DNA of 64,000 nt from Opeltia flavorubescens (lineage: Eukaryota > Ascomycota > Lecanoromycetes > Teloschistales > Teloschistaceae), in NCBI GenBank assembly GCA_000442125.1, contig KE546979.1:806001-870000 (forward strand), read 5' to 3'. The notes beneath the pieces were generated by a model that had not been told where the DNA came from, did not search any database, and was given only the letters and a program-made list of their open reading frames with translations. Made by a program: the position numbers and the translations under genes. Positions within the stretch are counted from its first letter, which is position 1, and each line of letters opens with the position of its first letter. This document shows, piece after piece, positions 1 to 11,560 of this stretch.

Positions 1-3000
1 CGATTAAAGTTTTTAAAGCTAACTAGATTTATTATAATAAAATTAGTAGTCTATTTAAATTAAATCGTATCTTTTTAAAAAATATAAATATAAAAGCATT
101 TAAAAACTTTTAGAATATTAAATAAATATATAAAATTATAAATATACTAGATATAGAATTTCTTTACTTATAGTAAAGTCTATATAGATAATAAGTTTAA
201 TATCGCCCGATAAACTAATTATTAATAGCCTTTTATTATATTTATATTTTAAACTTCGTATATAAAGTTTAATAGTTTTTTATCGCTATAAAAAATTATC
301 GTCGTTTATCTAATATTCCTCTTTTTTAGTTTCTATAATAGTTAGGTTTAATTTATTATAAATAATATTATTTATTAAAATAGAAATATCCGTTAAAATA
401 TATAAATAATATACTTTATATCTTATTTATTTATAAAAAAGAACTAAATATTACCTCTTTATAGTTTTAATTATACGTCGTTGTTTTATTTTAAAATTAA
501 ATTTTATATTCCTTTAATTTTTATTAATTCTAGTAAATAAAGTAATATTAATATAATATTTTATAATTTAAATTTAATAAAGCGGTAATAGGATAAACTT
601 TTTATTAAAAAATTTAAAATAATCTTTTTAACGAAATATAAAAAGCGGGATAATTTTTAGAAATTCTATTTCAGCTTTATAGAGTTAGTAGTTACTATTT
701 TTTTTATCGAGATTTTTTTTAATTAATAGCTGACCTTTAAATATAAATAATATTTATAAATAATATTTTAATATTTTAAATTAACGCTACGTAAAAATAA
801 AAACCGAAAAATAATTATTATTATTTTCTTTAATAGGCTATAATAGATATTAAAAGTAAGATCTTAATTTAATAAAATTTTTATATAATAATTCTATTAA
901 GGTACTGAATAGAAAATATATATTTAATTTAAATTCGACGAGATTATTATTATACTAGCCGAGCCGTTTAAATTTAAATTAAAATTAGTAATTAAATAAT
1001 TTAAAAAAAATCTATTATTATATAATTCTAAATTTTAAAAAAAATATATCTTATTAAAAAATACTTGACTATAATATATATTATACTACTTACTAATTTT
1101 AGTTTTTATTGTTTTTATACTTAATTTCTAATTTTATAATTATTTTATTACTTTAACTAGCTAAAAGCTATAAAAATCTAGTATTATAGAATAATAGCAC
1201 TAAATTTACTTTATTTTAAATTACTAATCGTTTCTAATATATAGTAAAACTATTACTATTTTAATTATTTAATATAGTTTTAACTCCGCTAGTTAAATAT
1301 TCTAAAATAATTTTTTTTAAATTCTATATCTTTTTTTATCTATACTAAATATTTCTATTATTTTAATAAACTACTAGAAGATTAATAATTACGGGATAAT
1401 AAATAAAATAAAATTATATTTTAGTTTAAGCTTTAATACTAGCCCGAATATTTAATAAAAATAAAAAAATAATAGTAAATTTTAACTTAGATATTTAATA
1501 TCTTTAAATTAGCTATAAATTTTATTCTAAAATTTAAAGTATTTTATAGCTATTAAATTCTATAATATCTTTACCGCTTTAATATTTTTCTAAATAAAAT
1601 TAAAAACCGTCTTTAAATATTAAAAAAATATTAATAATATAGTATATATATTTACTTTAAATAAGTTTTTATTTAATTTAAATATAATAAAAGTTTAGTT
1701 TAGTCGATAAATTTAAAAATATATAAAAGAGTTTACTTTACAAAATTTTATATTATTACCCGTTTATATTTTTTTATATTCTTTTTACTAGTAAAATAGT
1801 ATCTAAAAAGCTATAAAAAGCTAATAATAAAAAAAAGCGTATTTTAAAAATCCCCTTTAATTTTATTATAAATCTAGATTTTTATATTTTTACTAATTTA
1901 TTTAAAATTTTAAAAGACGATTTTATAAATTTTTTTCTATTACTATTACGTAGAGTACCTATACTAAAAAATATCCTATATATTAATAAATTTATAAGAT
2001 TTTTAGATTATTAAATCGAGTAATAAATAAATAATATATTTTTTATTATAATTTTTATTCTATTTCAATTTAATATTATCTTTATTATAATTAATATACT
2101 TTTTTTTAAAAAGTTTAAATCTAATATCTAGCTTATAAAATTATTATATAGATAAAAATTTTTAATCTTTCCTTTAAAAGCTTTAATACCTTTTTTATAA
2201 TTTTTAAACTTAACCCTTTCGCTTTTAAATAATAAATATTTATATTAAAATAGTAAATATATTTTTTTTCTTTAACTTTAAAGATTATAATATTAATTTA
2301 ACAAAAATAAATTTTAATACTAATAGCGAAGGGTATAAATAAAGCAGATTTCTAGTATTTAAAGTTAGTAGAATTAAAATTAAAATTTATATTTTAAACT
2401 CCTTGTATTATTAATTATTAAATATTCCTTTAAAACTTTTTCTTTTTTTATTTTATAGCCTTTTTAGATTTTAATAAACTCTTTTATAATTTAAATAAAA
2501 CTCTTTTTTTTAATTTCTTTATTATAGATTTAAAACTAGTAGATTTAGATTTTTCTAATAGTAGTTTATTAAATAATTAACTATATAAAAATATAATCGA
2601 TATAGAACTTATTCAAATAGTTAATTTAAAAATTAAAAATAGAAATATAAAATAATATACTATATTTTTAAATAATTAGTTTTATTTAAAATAATATTAA
2701 AGTCGATAATTTATAGAATTTTTAATAGATTATTACTAACTTAAAATATTAATTCTAGGTTATTTTAATAGATACTTCTAGGTAATTAAATATTAATATT
2801 TTATTAATATTATATACTATTTACGCGTTTTTATATATTATTTTATAAAACTAGCTTAAATTAAAGTTTATATTATTAAAAAAATCCTTTATTTAATATA
2901 ATCGCTATATTTTAAATTTAGAAATCCGCGATAAACTATAATATTAAAATTATTAAAAATAAAAAATAAAAGCCGAGCTATTTTAATAGATAATATAGGA

Positions 3001-3040
3001 ATAAAAAAAGAATATACTAATAGAAGAGTTAATTTTAAAC
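1..3040. other. RIP-degraded AT-rich desert, no recognisable gene
   Basis: I see no gene in this stretch. It is almost entirely A and T with TA in great excess, and scattered CG is what remains of the GC. All six frames are cut by TAA and TAG. It has no similarity that I can see to the three LTR elements downstream. It is continuous with the spacer at 19022-19192 and with the region after 26402: removing the two LTR elements and their target duplications joins these pieces. It is therefore the older DNA into which the elements inserted, probably itself a mutated repeat. Confidence 0.7.
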
Positions 3041-3045
3041 GAGGG
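3041..3045. repeat. Target-site duplication, copy 1, left (GAGGG)
   Basis: GAGGG directly precedes the left LTR at 3046 and recurs exactly at 19017-19021 after the right LTR. A 5-bp duplication is usual for Ty3/Gypsy integrases. The match shows that 3046-19016 entered as one insertion, including the element now nested inside it. Confidence 0.9.
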
Positions 3046-3250
3046 TGTTATATAGTAAATATAGGGTAATAGTATTATATTAAAGATAAGGAACTATTTA
3101 TTTATAGAATTTATAACTAAATAAATATAAACGCTAAGAGGCGCTAAATTTAACTAGGTAAACTTATTTAAAAGGCCTCCTTCGGGCTATAATAGCTATT
3201 TAGCCCTATCTACTTTATTAGCCTTCTACCTCTATAATATAGCCGTAATA
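3046..3250 (-). repeat. 3' LTR of copy 1 (205 bp)
   Basis: This 205-bp repeat matches 18812-19016, 19198-19402 and 26193-26397. It starts TGTTATATAG on the plus strand and ends CCGTAATA, whose last bases were CA before mutation. Because the element reads on the minus strand, this is its 3' LTR. It is more AT-rich than the right LTR, with differences that are C/T or G/A changes. Confidence 0.93.
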
Positions 3251-3264
3251 GATACCGGTAATAA

Positions 3265-4899
3265 ATAAAACTATTAACCCCTAATAATAAGCTTTTCCTC
3301 GCCGATAAACGGCTTTTTAACTTATTCCTATTACTTAATATTAATATTAGTATTATTAACGGTATTATTATAGTTTAAGGCCGATTTTAGATTAAAATAA
3401 CGTTTATATTTTTTTATTAATACTTTAATATTATTTAAACGGTATTTAAATATTTACTAGTCGTTTTTAAATCTATAACTAACCTAATAAATAAGGTATT
3501 AAATAGAAAAACCTCTACTTTTATAGATATAATATTTATAGAGAATTTATTTAATTTTAAACTTTTTATTACTATTAATAATAACTAGGGGTATAGATAT
3601 ATAATAGCGCTAGTAGAAATTATTATTAAAGTTAATAATAAGCTTTAAATATACTATTAATATTATATTGTAAATTTTTATAATAAGTAGTAGTTTTAAA
3701 TAGTAGGCTAATAATTTAATACGTTCGATAATTTTAAAAAAACCTACTAGCTATTATTTAATTTATTTAAAAGTAAATTTTAATATATTATAATTTTAAT
3801 ATAAATATATTTTTATAAAATCGCTAACTTTAAAATAAACTAGTTAATAGTATATATTAAAGTATTTTTTTATTTTTATTATAATAAAGATAATAATATT
3901 TTTAATATTAATATATATAAACCAGTATTCTTTTATAGCTATTAATACTATAATATTCTATATTATAAATATATTTATAGATTTACTAGCCTTTAAAATA
4001 GTTAAATTATAATAATAAACTATTTATATTATAATTAAAAAGATAGCTAGTTCTTTAATAAAAGCGTCGGCGAGAGCTTTAAAGTCTAGCGTATCTTTTA
4101 ATTAAATAATTTACTTAGAGTTTAATAGATATAGAAAATCTAGTATTTTACGAGTTTTAAATTTAAATAATATTTAATTAAGTACTTTAAATATAAAGCT
4201 ATAATTTATAAAATTATTAAAAGCTATTAATATTTAAAAAAAAAATAATAGACTATAGCTTAGAATTATCTAATATAGCGATATAATAGTATATAGTAAT
4301 TTTAATAATTTAATTAAACTATTTTAATATATTATTAATTGATAAATATTAAATAGTAAAATATTATAAATTTACCTTTAATATTTTAAATATTTAGCGT
4401 TATAAATAACCTATAAACTTTTTATTATAATATAAAATTACTACTTTTAATATACTTTAATTTAGTTTTATTAATTTATTTAATAATTATTTAACTTATT
4501 ATTTACCGCTTTAAATAGTCTTTTTAAATATATAAATAACTATTTTAATAAATTTATCTATTATTAATATATAATAATTGTATCCTTTATATAATTTTAG
4601 TAGAATAAGGATAAAATTGATAATAAATATATAAAACGGTTTTATTAGACTAAATATTAATTATAAAGCTCTATATAAATAGTAGCAAGATATTTAATTA
4701 ATTTAGTACTATAAATAGTAGCGAATAAATTTATATAATTTTATTAATATATTATATATATAAAAGCCTTTTATTAAATATTTATACATATATATATAGC
4801 CGGGATAGCCTATTTTATTATATACTAACTAGAATACTTTTTTTTTTATATTTATAGGTATTTTTAAATATATACCTTATTTATTATTATTAAAGTAGA
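3265..4899 (-). pseudogene. pol 3' part of copy 1: integrase and chromodomain (RIP-killed)
   Basis: This is the distal part of the gag-pol frame of copy 1, cut off from its 5' part by the nested element. On the minus strand a GHPG-like motif (4799-4810) belongs to the zinc-binding part of integrase, about 30 codons past the insertion point. It is followed by an F-Y-x-F-x-I-N-F-I-L segment in which the first catalytic Asp is now Asn (4616-4618). A chromodomain follows at about 3440-3545, read with RIP changes as QYLI-W-GYG-ND-WIP. In copy 1 the chromodomain is one base out of frame with integrase; in copy 2 the same interval is one base shorter and the two are in frame, so copy 1 carries a net one-base indel between 4810 and 3525. 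The frame ends just inside the left LTR, leaving no room for an extra gene. Non-functional. Confidence 0.85.
4895..4899. repeat. Target-site duplication of the nested element, left (GTAGA)
   Basis: GTAGA lies before the 5' LTR at 4900 and ATAGA (13673-13677) follows the 3' LTR. The uninterrupted sequence in copy 2 reads ATAGA at this site. The one mismatch is G/A, as RIP would produce. Confidence 0.85.
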
Positions 4900-5074
4900 T
4901 ATTGCGACTGCACTATATATATATAGCTGGAAGTCATATATATATAGCATTATTGCAATATAGCAACAAAAAACTGCGCTTGCCGTTGCGAAAATAACCA
5001 CTAGTATTAGTAGTAAATTCTCTGCGGATTCAATAAACAACCTTTTTACAATATAATAAAGTTCTATTATATCA
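4900..5074 (+). repeat. 5' LTR of the nested Gypsy (175 bp)
   Basis: Pairs with 13498-13672 over the same length without indels. By eye there are about 16 differences, all transitions. It starts TATTGC (TG before mutation) and ends ATATCA. An open frame on the opposite strand across this LTR is a by-product of its composition and not a gene. Confidence 0.95.
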
Positions 5075-5076
5075 AA

Positions 5077-5094
5077 TAGTAGCAATTATCGAAG
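5077..5094 (+). promoter_or_regulatory. Primer-binding site (minus-strand priming)
   Basis: Two bases after the 5' LTR the sequence reads TAGTAGCAATTATCGAAG. With the first TA restored to TG, it starts TGGTAGC, as expected for pairing with the CCA end of a tRNA; the first seven bases fit initiator Met tRNA as used by Ty1 and Ty3. The remaining bases do not clearly identify a tRNA. The minus-strand family has TAGTAGTAATTA in the same place. Confidence 0.6.
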
Positions 5095-5414
5095 CACAGG
5101 ATCAGACGATACGTCCGGTCCTTTACACAATCAACCAGTCCTTACCAACGCCAGTTAATTATTAACAAACCAGTCCTCCGGGTATAAAAAGTTTTTTTTT
5201 CCTCTCAAAGCTTCGTTACTAGCCCCACCACTTAACCATTTCGTTCAAACCTTGGTGCTCTTATTATAGCCCTTAAAAAATATATTCTTTAATTTACTCA
5301 ATCTGCTCAAATTGAACCGTTACTCTAACGGCATCCACCTAACCAAATGCCACAACATCCACTGTATTACTAGTATATCATCTTAACATTTTCTCATCTA
5401 TAAATCACTCCTAT
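5095..5414 (+). other. Untranslated leader of the nested Gypsy
   Basis: The sequence between the primer-binding site and gag has an in-frame TAA at 5340. It is strikingly less mutated than its surroundings, with many surviving CA steps. A TATAAAAA stretch lies at 5183-5190, followed by a T run, and AACCAGTCCT occurs twice (near 5125 and 5168). I cannot say whether these have a role in transcription or packaging. Confidence 0.5.
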
Positions 5415-7040
5415 ATAACCAATATCAGACTAGAAATACGTCGTGTAATAGCCTATATTACCACGAAGTATTATTACCCAGGCGAGGAATAACGACTAGG
5501 CAAGGATCTAATAGAGCGTTCTAAGAGATCTAATAGATTACGGAGCCGTTCGGCAGCACCTAAATACACTTTTAGCTAGTTTAACAACTGGGCTCTTTAG
5601 CGTGCATTTTTTAACCATATAATTAAAGACTTCAACAGTAGGATATAAAATATTTTAGCGTACTTATTAAGCCTACCCCTAGAATCTAGTACAGGTAATA
5701 AACAATAATAAGATAAACTATATCAACAATAACTTCAGCAACCTAGTCAGAACAACATTAAGAACATCAATAAGAACACCTAAAAAATTATCGAAGCTCA
5801 AGAAGAGCATACCACACCTTAGATAGAAGATACCTCAGGCAACACTAATCTATTAGTAGACATAACGGGTAATAACAACTAGAACGCTTAAGGCTTGAAT
5901 TTTTCTCAGGCCTAATAATAATAAATGTCCTCCATTATTACTAACGCTATAGCGCTATTACAATAACAATAATAGAACGATAATTAAAAATTATAAATAA
6001 ATAATACGGTACCAACACCTTAATAGCGCTTAAAAGATATTAGCTTCTTTAACCCGAACTTTAACGTTCCACCGGTTAAAATTAAAGATATTTATAATAT
6101 TTATTATAATATATTTAGCTTTACAAATCGTTTTAAAGTTAAAGTAATAATAATAAATATTAAAATTATTACAAAATATCTCGATTTATACCTATTAGGA
6201 AAAGTAAATAAATAGTATACCAGCTAGCTAGAATCTGCTATACGCGTTAGCCTTTATAACGACCTATTAGGAATAACGGAGTAGGTAAAGGTATTAGAAA
6301 AAAGATTCCGGGACTTACTAGATAGAAGTTTATCGCTATTAGAATCTATCCGTTTTACCGTCCGTGACGTCCGTTAATAAAAAAACCCTGCGGATTTTAT
6401 ATTTAGTATCGTCCTAAACTTTTAGAACGCTAGTATCGTAATAATTAAAAAAATCTAGGTATTACTAGTATATAAATATATTAATAGTTATTTAAAAAGG
6501 GATTTACCTAGGTTAATAAAAATATTAATAGTAGCTGTATTATTAAAAGAGCTATATTTTTAAAAGGATATCTAGTACGATATCTATAAGTTAAAGTAAT
6601 AAATATAGCTATAATTAAAAAGTAAATAATAATATAATTAAGGTTAGTATAGCTTCTATATAAATAATTTTAATAATAATCGTAGTAGGAATTACTATAG
6701 TAATTACTTAAATAACTAATATAATAGATATAGTTTAGGCTATAATTATACTAATAACCAGACCCTAAATGCGAATAGGCCCTTTATTTCCCAGCCCCTT
6801 ACCCTTAATTAAAACTATAGTAATAACCAACAGTAGTTAAATAATTACCGCTAGTAATCTAGTAAATACTAGCAAGTCCAGATTAAAACTAAAAACGAAA
6901 ATATTAATATTATAAATTAGCGGTTAAACGTATTAAATAATTAATATAGTAACTATAATAATCGTAGTCGAGATTTATTTAAACTATAAAGAAATCGTTA
7001 AATAACGCCTAAAGCCTATTAATACGAGGTTAAAAATAAA
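5415..7040 (+). pseudogene. gag region of the nested Gypsy
   Basis: Gag forms the particle that packages the RNA. The N-terminal part (5690-6035) is rich in Gln codons and Gln-derived stops. From 6036 the frame reads S-F-F-N-P-N-F-N-V-P-P, followed by F-T-N-R-F, L-G-K-V-N-K-W/*-Y-T, L-E-S-x-R-F-T-V-R-D-V and L-K-R-D-L-P-R. This resembles the retrotransposon Gag capsid domain of fungal chromoviruses. Around 6960-7010 the frame becomes basic (N-R-S-R-D-L, N-R-x-I-T-P-K), as in a nucleocapsid, then acidic. No CCHC knuckle is recognisable. There is an in-frame ATG at 5925, inside Gag. Confidence 0.75.
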
Positions 7041-7250
7041 AACGATAACTAGAAGAACTAATAGCTATTAGAGGATAAATAATAGTCCTAATTATATAAG
7101 GATATATTTAATAATAATATTAAATAGTAAAGGAACTATAATAATAAAGAGCTTAATAGTTAAAACGACGATAAGTACTATTAAAATAGTAGCTAAGAGG
7201 ATATAATTAAAGGATATTTTATAGCGTTACCTTAACTAGAAAAAAAATTT

Positions 7251-7325
7251 AAGTATAGGAAATATACCGAGATTTTTTTATTAAATAACGCTTTATACGA
7301 TTATATCCGTATAGGAAAATATTTT
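7251..7325 (+). pseudogene. C2H2-like zinc finger between gag and protease, ligands mutated to Tyr
   Basis: The frame reads K-Y-R-K-Y-T-E-I-F, then N-N-A-L-Y-D-Y-I-R and ends G-K-Y-F. The tyrosines fall where Cys-x2-Cys, two His and a final Cys would be expected. RIP turns TGY (Cys) into TAY by mutation on the opposite strand and CAY (His) into TAY on this strand, so every ligand codon becoming Tyr fits. The layout suggests one classical finger in the polyprotein just before the protease, possibly in nucleic-acid binding. The identity of the original ligands is inferred. Confidence 0.6.
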
Positions 7326-7439
7326 AAAAAATTAATAAAAGTTAAACTAAACTTTTTAATTATAATAATAAATAGTAAAGTATTTAAGTTAAACTTAACT
7401 ATTAAAATAATAAAAGGATATATATTCTATAAAAATTAT

Positions 7440-7760
7440 TTCGTTATAGCGTTAGTATATTTTACGCTTTATAGACTAGACTATAATATATATTTTAATA
7501 TAGGGTGTATAATAAGCCTTATTAATAGGAAATTTTTACTAGTAAATTTACTAAATAGCGTATTAAAGATTCGAACGATACTAATACTACTATTTATTAA
7601 AGGTATCGGAAAGAATAAATATAAAGCTAATAAATATATTATTATCTAGCTATATATACCCGGAAAAAATAGTAATATTACTCTTATTAAACGCGAAATC
7701 TATATTATTAACGACTTAATAGCTAATACTTTAATTAAAATAGATATTCTTAAATTAGAA
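7440..7760 (+). pseudogene. Retropepsin-type protease domain
   Basis: The active-site triplet D-T/S-G appears as N-I-G (codons AAT ATA GGG at 7497-7505), followed by C-I-I-S-L-I-N-R-K-F-L-L. GAT to AAT and ACA to ATA are RIP-type changes. The downstream text G-I-G-K-N-K-Y-K-A-N-K-Y-I-I, then Y-I-P-G-K-N-S-N and I-L-K-L-E, fits the flap and C-terminal part of fungal Gypsy proteases. It would have cut the polyprotein. With its catalytic Asp lost it is dead. Confidence 0.75.
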
Positions 7761-8499
7761 GATAATTCTATATACTACAAACGTAATATAATAACGATAA
7801 AAATATATAAAAGCTTAAAGGTACTAGTTATCTTATTAACTAAAAAACTAATAATAAAAAGAACTATTTATAGTAAGGAGCACGTTATAATCCCTCCTTA
7901 TACCTATATAACTGTTTCTATCGCTAGCCCTAAACTACGCCTACTAGACCTACTGGACGATTGTAATTTCATTTTCGAACCTAACACGTTAGATAAACTA
8001 TTATTCTACGTATATTTTATCGATTAATTAATAAGTTATATAATAGTCAGGAATAATACGGATAAGACTGTAATATTATCTAGGAAGTATAATTTAGGAT
8101 CAGTTATTAAAAACGACTATAAAGTCAGTAGTTACTATATAGTATCTTTAAAGAATAACGAGCTCGCTATAAAGGCGCTTAAATACTATATAAGTAAATT
8201 TTAAAATAACTTTAAACGATTTATAGCGGGAGCAGCTACCGCTTTTACTACTATAGTAATAATAGAAGCTATAGAGTCGCTTTACTTAATAAGTATTACT
8301 ATATATAGCACGTCGATAGCTTAAACGGCGATAGATAATATTATAGATAGCTTTCCTAATCTATAGAAGGATACAGGCAATATTACGAATATACTAGAAA
8401 GCGAATAGATAAATATCCTACTAGTCGATAATTAGCGTAAGCTATATAAACTAGGCTAAATTAAAATATACCCTTTAGATTAGTATAATAAAAATATTA

Positions 8500-9200
8500 T
8501 TAATAAGACTTTTAATAAGCTATACTAATAAGGCCGTATAAAATAGATAACAACCGCTACTCCGTTTTTATTCCTATATTTTATTATTTAAAAGGAAGTT
8601 AATAAGAGTTAAAAATATAAAAAACAAATAGTGGTTGATATTAGAGCGCTTAATAGTATTACTATATTTAACGCTTATTTAATACCACCTTAAATAAAAA
8701 TTTTAGCCTAAATTTATTATATAAAAATAATTTCAGTTATTAATTTTATAAACTTCTTTTATTAATAATAGATTAATTAATATTATAAATACTATTTAAC
8801 GGTAGTATCGTATTATAGATAAAAAATATTTCTTATCCCGGTTATAGGATATTATAATTTACTAGTATATATTTAAAAAATAATTAATAGGATACTTCGC
8901 CCCTTTTATTTATTTACGAGAGTATACGTAAATAATATCGTTATATTCTTTTTATCGCTAGAAAAATATCTTAATTATTTATAGCAAGTATTCCAGGCTC
9001 TAGATAGTTATAATCTATACCTATTACCTAAGAAATATTTCTTTAGCTACCTAACGATCCACCTACTTAGTCAAAAAATCGATACTTTAGACCTTATAAT
9101 AATCGATAATAAGTTTAAAACCATTTCGAATTTTATATTTCTAAAAACACTACATTTATTAAAACGATACCTAGATCTTATAGAATACCTAAAGTAATAC
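8500..9200 (+). pseudogene. Reverse transcriptase domain
   Basis: RT copies element RNA into DNA. The frame gives V-V-D-I-R-A-L-N-S-I-T-I from 8631, the fingers/palm segment with the first catalytic Asp still readable. Y-V-N-N-I-V-I-F follows at 8925-8948, which is the YVDD box with both Asp codons changed to Asn (GAY to AAY). L-x-K-Y-L-N-Y-L, Q-V-F-Q-A-L-D-S-Y-N-L-Y-L-L-P-K-K then follow, typical of chromovirus RT just after the catalytic box. Several Gln-derived stops lie within it. Confidence 0.88.
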
Positions 9201-9299
9201 GTTCCTAATTATATAGCGGTAGTTAAGCCCCTATAGTAATAAAAAATTTTCTTAAATCAAACGATCAAATCTAAAAGCACTACTAGGAAAAAGGCAGCT

Positions 9300-9760
9300 A
9301 GAAGGATATAGCTTTTAGTATTAATACTGAAGGAGATTAACGCTTTTAACTACCTATAGTAAATCTTCTCTTTTTTTAATATACTCGTACACTTTAATAA
9401 AAAGCTTATCTTATATATCGACCTTAACGCTAGTAAAGAGTTTAGCTTTAATATATATACCTATTATACTGCGGAGCTAATAGCAGTAGAGCCGAAATAG
9501 AAGTCTAAATAATCTATACTATTTCTTAATAGACTACTTATTAACGCTAAAACGAGATATTAGCTAATAAAGCTTAAAATCGCAAGTATAGTATAGGTTA
9601 TTAAGAAGATTCGCTATATAATAAAGGTATTGCTTAATATTACGATTATTTATACCGATTATTCTACCGCTATTACTATTATACGATAGATAAGCCTTAA
9701 TATAATATTTATTAATAAGCTAAATCTACGACTCGTTTAAACCTCGAAGTACCTCTAATA
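9300..9760 (+). pseudogene. RNase H domain
   Basis: The frame reads E-I-N-A-F-N-Y-L, then I-L-V-H-F-N-K-K-L-I-L-Y-I-D-L-N-A-S-K-E-F. The D of Y-I-D (codon at 9420) is the first catalytic Asp of the RNase H tethered to Ty3/Gypsy RTs. Its job was to degrade the RNA strand of the RNA:DNA hybrid. It follows RT in the same frame. The matching segment of the minus-strand family reads L-Y-I-N-L-N-T-N-K-K-F-G-F. Confidence 0.8.
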
Positions 9761-10129
9761 ATTTTGATTAGATATCCACTATAAGTCCGGTAAATCTAAT
9801 ACAATTTTAAATACCCTATTAAGGCTGGATAGTATTAAACGCCTAGCCAATCGCGAATATCACCCTTTAAACGAATCGCTAGATACTTTAATAGTCTATT
9901 ATTTCCCTATTATACTAGTAGAAATAAGCCCTAAATTTCGCTAACACCTAATTAATAGCTACTAGGAACCACGCTGAACTAGAATTATCACCTCCGTTAA
10001 GAGCAACGAACGATTAAGTAAAAATATAACTAGACTATCCTACCGGTTAATCAACCAGTTATTATATTTTAACGACGATAAATATAGTCTATACCTATAT
10101 ATTCCTTCCGCCTTGGAGGCTGAAGTATT

Positions 10130-11180
10130 TAAATTGGCCCACGATAAATAGGGCTATCTAGGGTATACTAGGATATATAAACGCCTAATAGGTAGCTTTT
10201 ATATCTATAATATAGTAACGAAACTCTATAAATTTATTAAATACTACCTATACTATTAGCTTAATTAAATGCTACGGTATCAGCTATATAAAGCCTTGCA
10301 ACCTGTTTATAGTCCTTTCCGGCTATTTTATACTTTAATAATCGACTTTATCCTTATATTACTACTATTTTTTAAAGGCTATAATTACATTATATCTATT
10401 ACTAATAAATTTAGTAAACTTATTACGATTATTATAGGTAAAATAATATAATTAGGAGAAAACTAGGTAAAGTACTTTTTTAATAGGTTAGCTATATTAA
10501 ATTAGGGTATTTTATAAGTAATTATTTTAGACCAAAACCGTAAATTTATTATTAGAATATAGAAAGAAATACTTACAGTATTTAAAGTATCGCTGTTATT
10601 CTTAATAGTATAGTACCTATAAATAGATAGAATATTAGAATAGATAAACCAGACTGTAGAAATCGTACTACAATATTATATCTCGATTCTACTAAACTTA
10701 GCGTTATAGTTAATAGTACTCCTTAAGATATCCGTATCCCTTAATAATTCCACTAACTATAATTTAACGTTATAAGCTTTAAACTAAGTAGCCTTTAGCT
10801 TTAAAACGCGCGAAATACTAGATCTATTTACCCTTAATAATCCTGAGAGCTAAAATTAACGCCCAACTCTAATATCTGTAGTCGTTATATTCTTTACGGT
10901 TATACGTTCAGTAAACCGCCAAGCGTCGATAAAATAGCCTAGCACGCTACAACCGGTAATACAACCCACAGATCTATTAAAGTGATAGAGGCTAGTTTTA
11001 ATAGATAAATACCGTCCGAGCTATATCGATATAAAGGATACCATTATATTCGTAGTAATAAAGATAAAAAAGCGGTACGATAATAACCATCTACCAAAAT
11101 TTTTTTATATAAGGGACCTCGTTAAGCTTCGATTATATAGAAATTACCGAGTTCCCGGTATTATATTAAAGAAAATTAAA
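10130..11180 (+). pseudogene. Integrase: zinc-binding and D,D-35-E core
   Basis: Integrase inserts the cDNA into the host genome. The N-terminal zinc-binding module starts at H-D-K-x-G-Y-L-G-Y-T-R (10140). The catalytic core contains F-Y-T-L-I-I-D-F-I (Asp at 10344), I-I-L-D-Q-N-R-K-F (Asp at 10530) and I-L-E-x-I-N-Q-T-V-E (Glu at 10638). The last two are separated by exactly 35 residues, the D,D-35-E signature. All three catalytic codons survive, which is unusual here, although Gln-derived stops cut the domain. A 61-codon piece (10269-10451), including the first catalytic Asp, is free of stops and is only a fragment of this domain. Confidence 0.88.
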
Positions 11181-11345
11181 CTATAATTCGTAGGACCGTT
11201 TAAAATTCTAAAAAGGATCGAGCTATTAGTATATAGACTAGAGCTATCTAAACGTATAAAGGTTCACAATATAATTTTTATAGTATACTTTAAACCAGCT
11301 ACTAACCTATTAAACGACCTGTACTAGTAATACCGAGTACCGGCA

Positions 11346-11560
11346 CCTCTAGTTATAGTAGATAATAAAGTTGAGCACGAAATTAAACGCTTAATTAATA
11401 AGAGGCGTATCTAAAGAAATAGGGGGTAGTTAACCTAATATCTAGTCCGTTAGCTTAGATACGGACTAAAAGATAACTAGTAGTTACCTAAATAGCGTCT
11501 GAATAATATAAGGCATTTAATAGATAATTATAAGGAGCAGTTCGGTATAAAAGCTAGACT
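11346..11560 (+). pseudogene. C-terminal chromodomain of pol
   Basis: The frame reads V-D-N-K-V-E-H-E-I, then Y-L-V-R-x-L-R-Y-G-L-K-D-N-x-x-L-P and R-L-N-N-I-R-H-L-I-D-N-Y-K-E-Q-F. With RIP stops read as Trp or Gln this is the Y-L-V-R-W-x-G-Y-x-x-x-D-x-W-x-P core of a chromodomain. In chromoviruses this module steers integration toward marked (often H3K9-methylated) chromatin, which fits an element found nested in other repeats. It is in frame with integrase. Confidence 0.82.

Noticed and set aside
4864-5085. Minus-strand open frame of 73 codons, with a near twin at 13447-13665
   Set aside because: Both lie on the two LTRs of the plus-strand Gypsy and resemble each other only because the LTRs are repeats. 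The hydrophobic translation comes from the A/T composition.
5183-5190. TATAAAAA as the promoter of the nested Gypsy
   Set aside because: It lies inside the transcribed leader, downstream of the LTR. Transcription should start in the LTR, and such a motif is easily found by chance in A/T-rich DNA.
10269-10451. Plus-strand open frame of 60 residues as a separate small gene
   Set aside because: It is in the gag-pol frame and contains the first catalytic Asp of integrase, so it is a surviving fragment of that domain.
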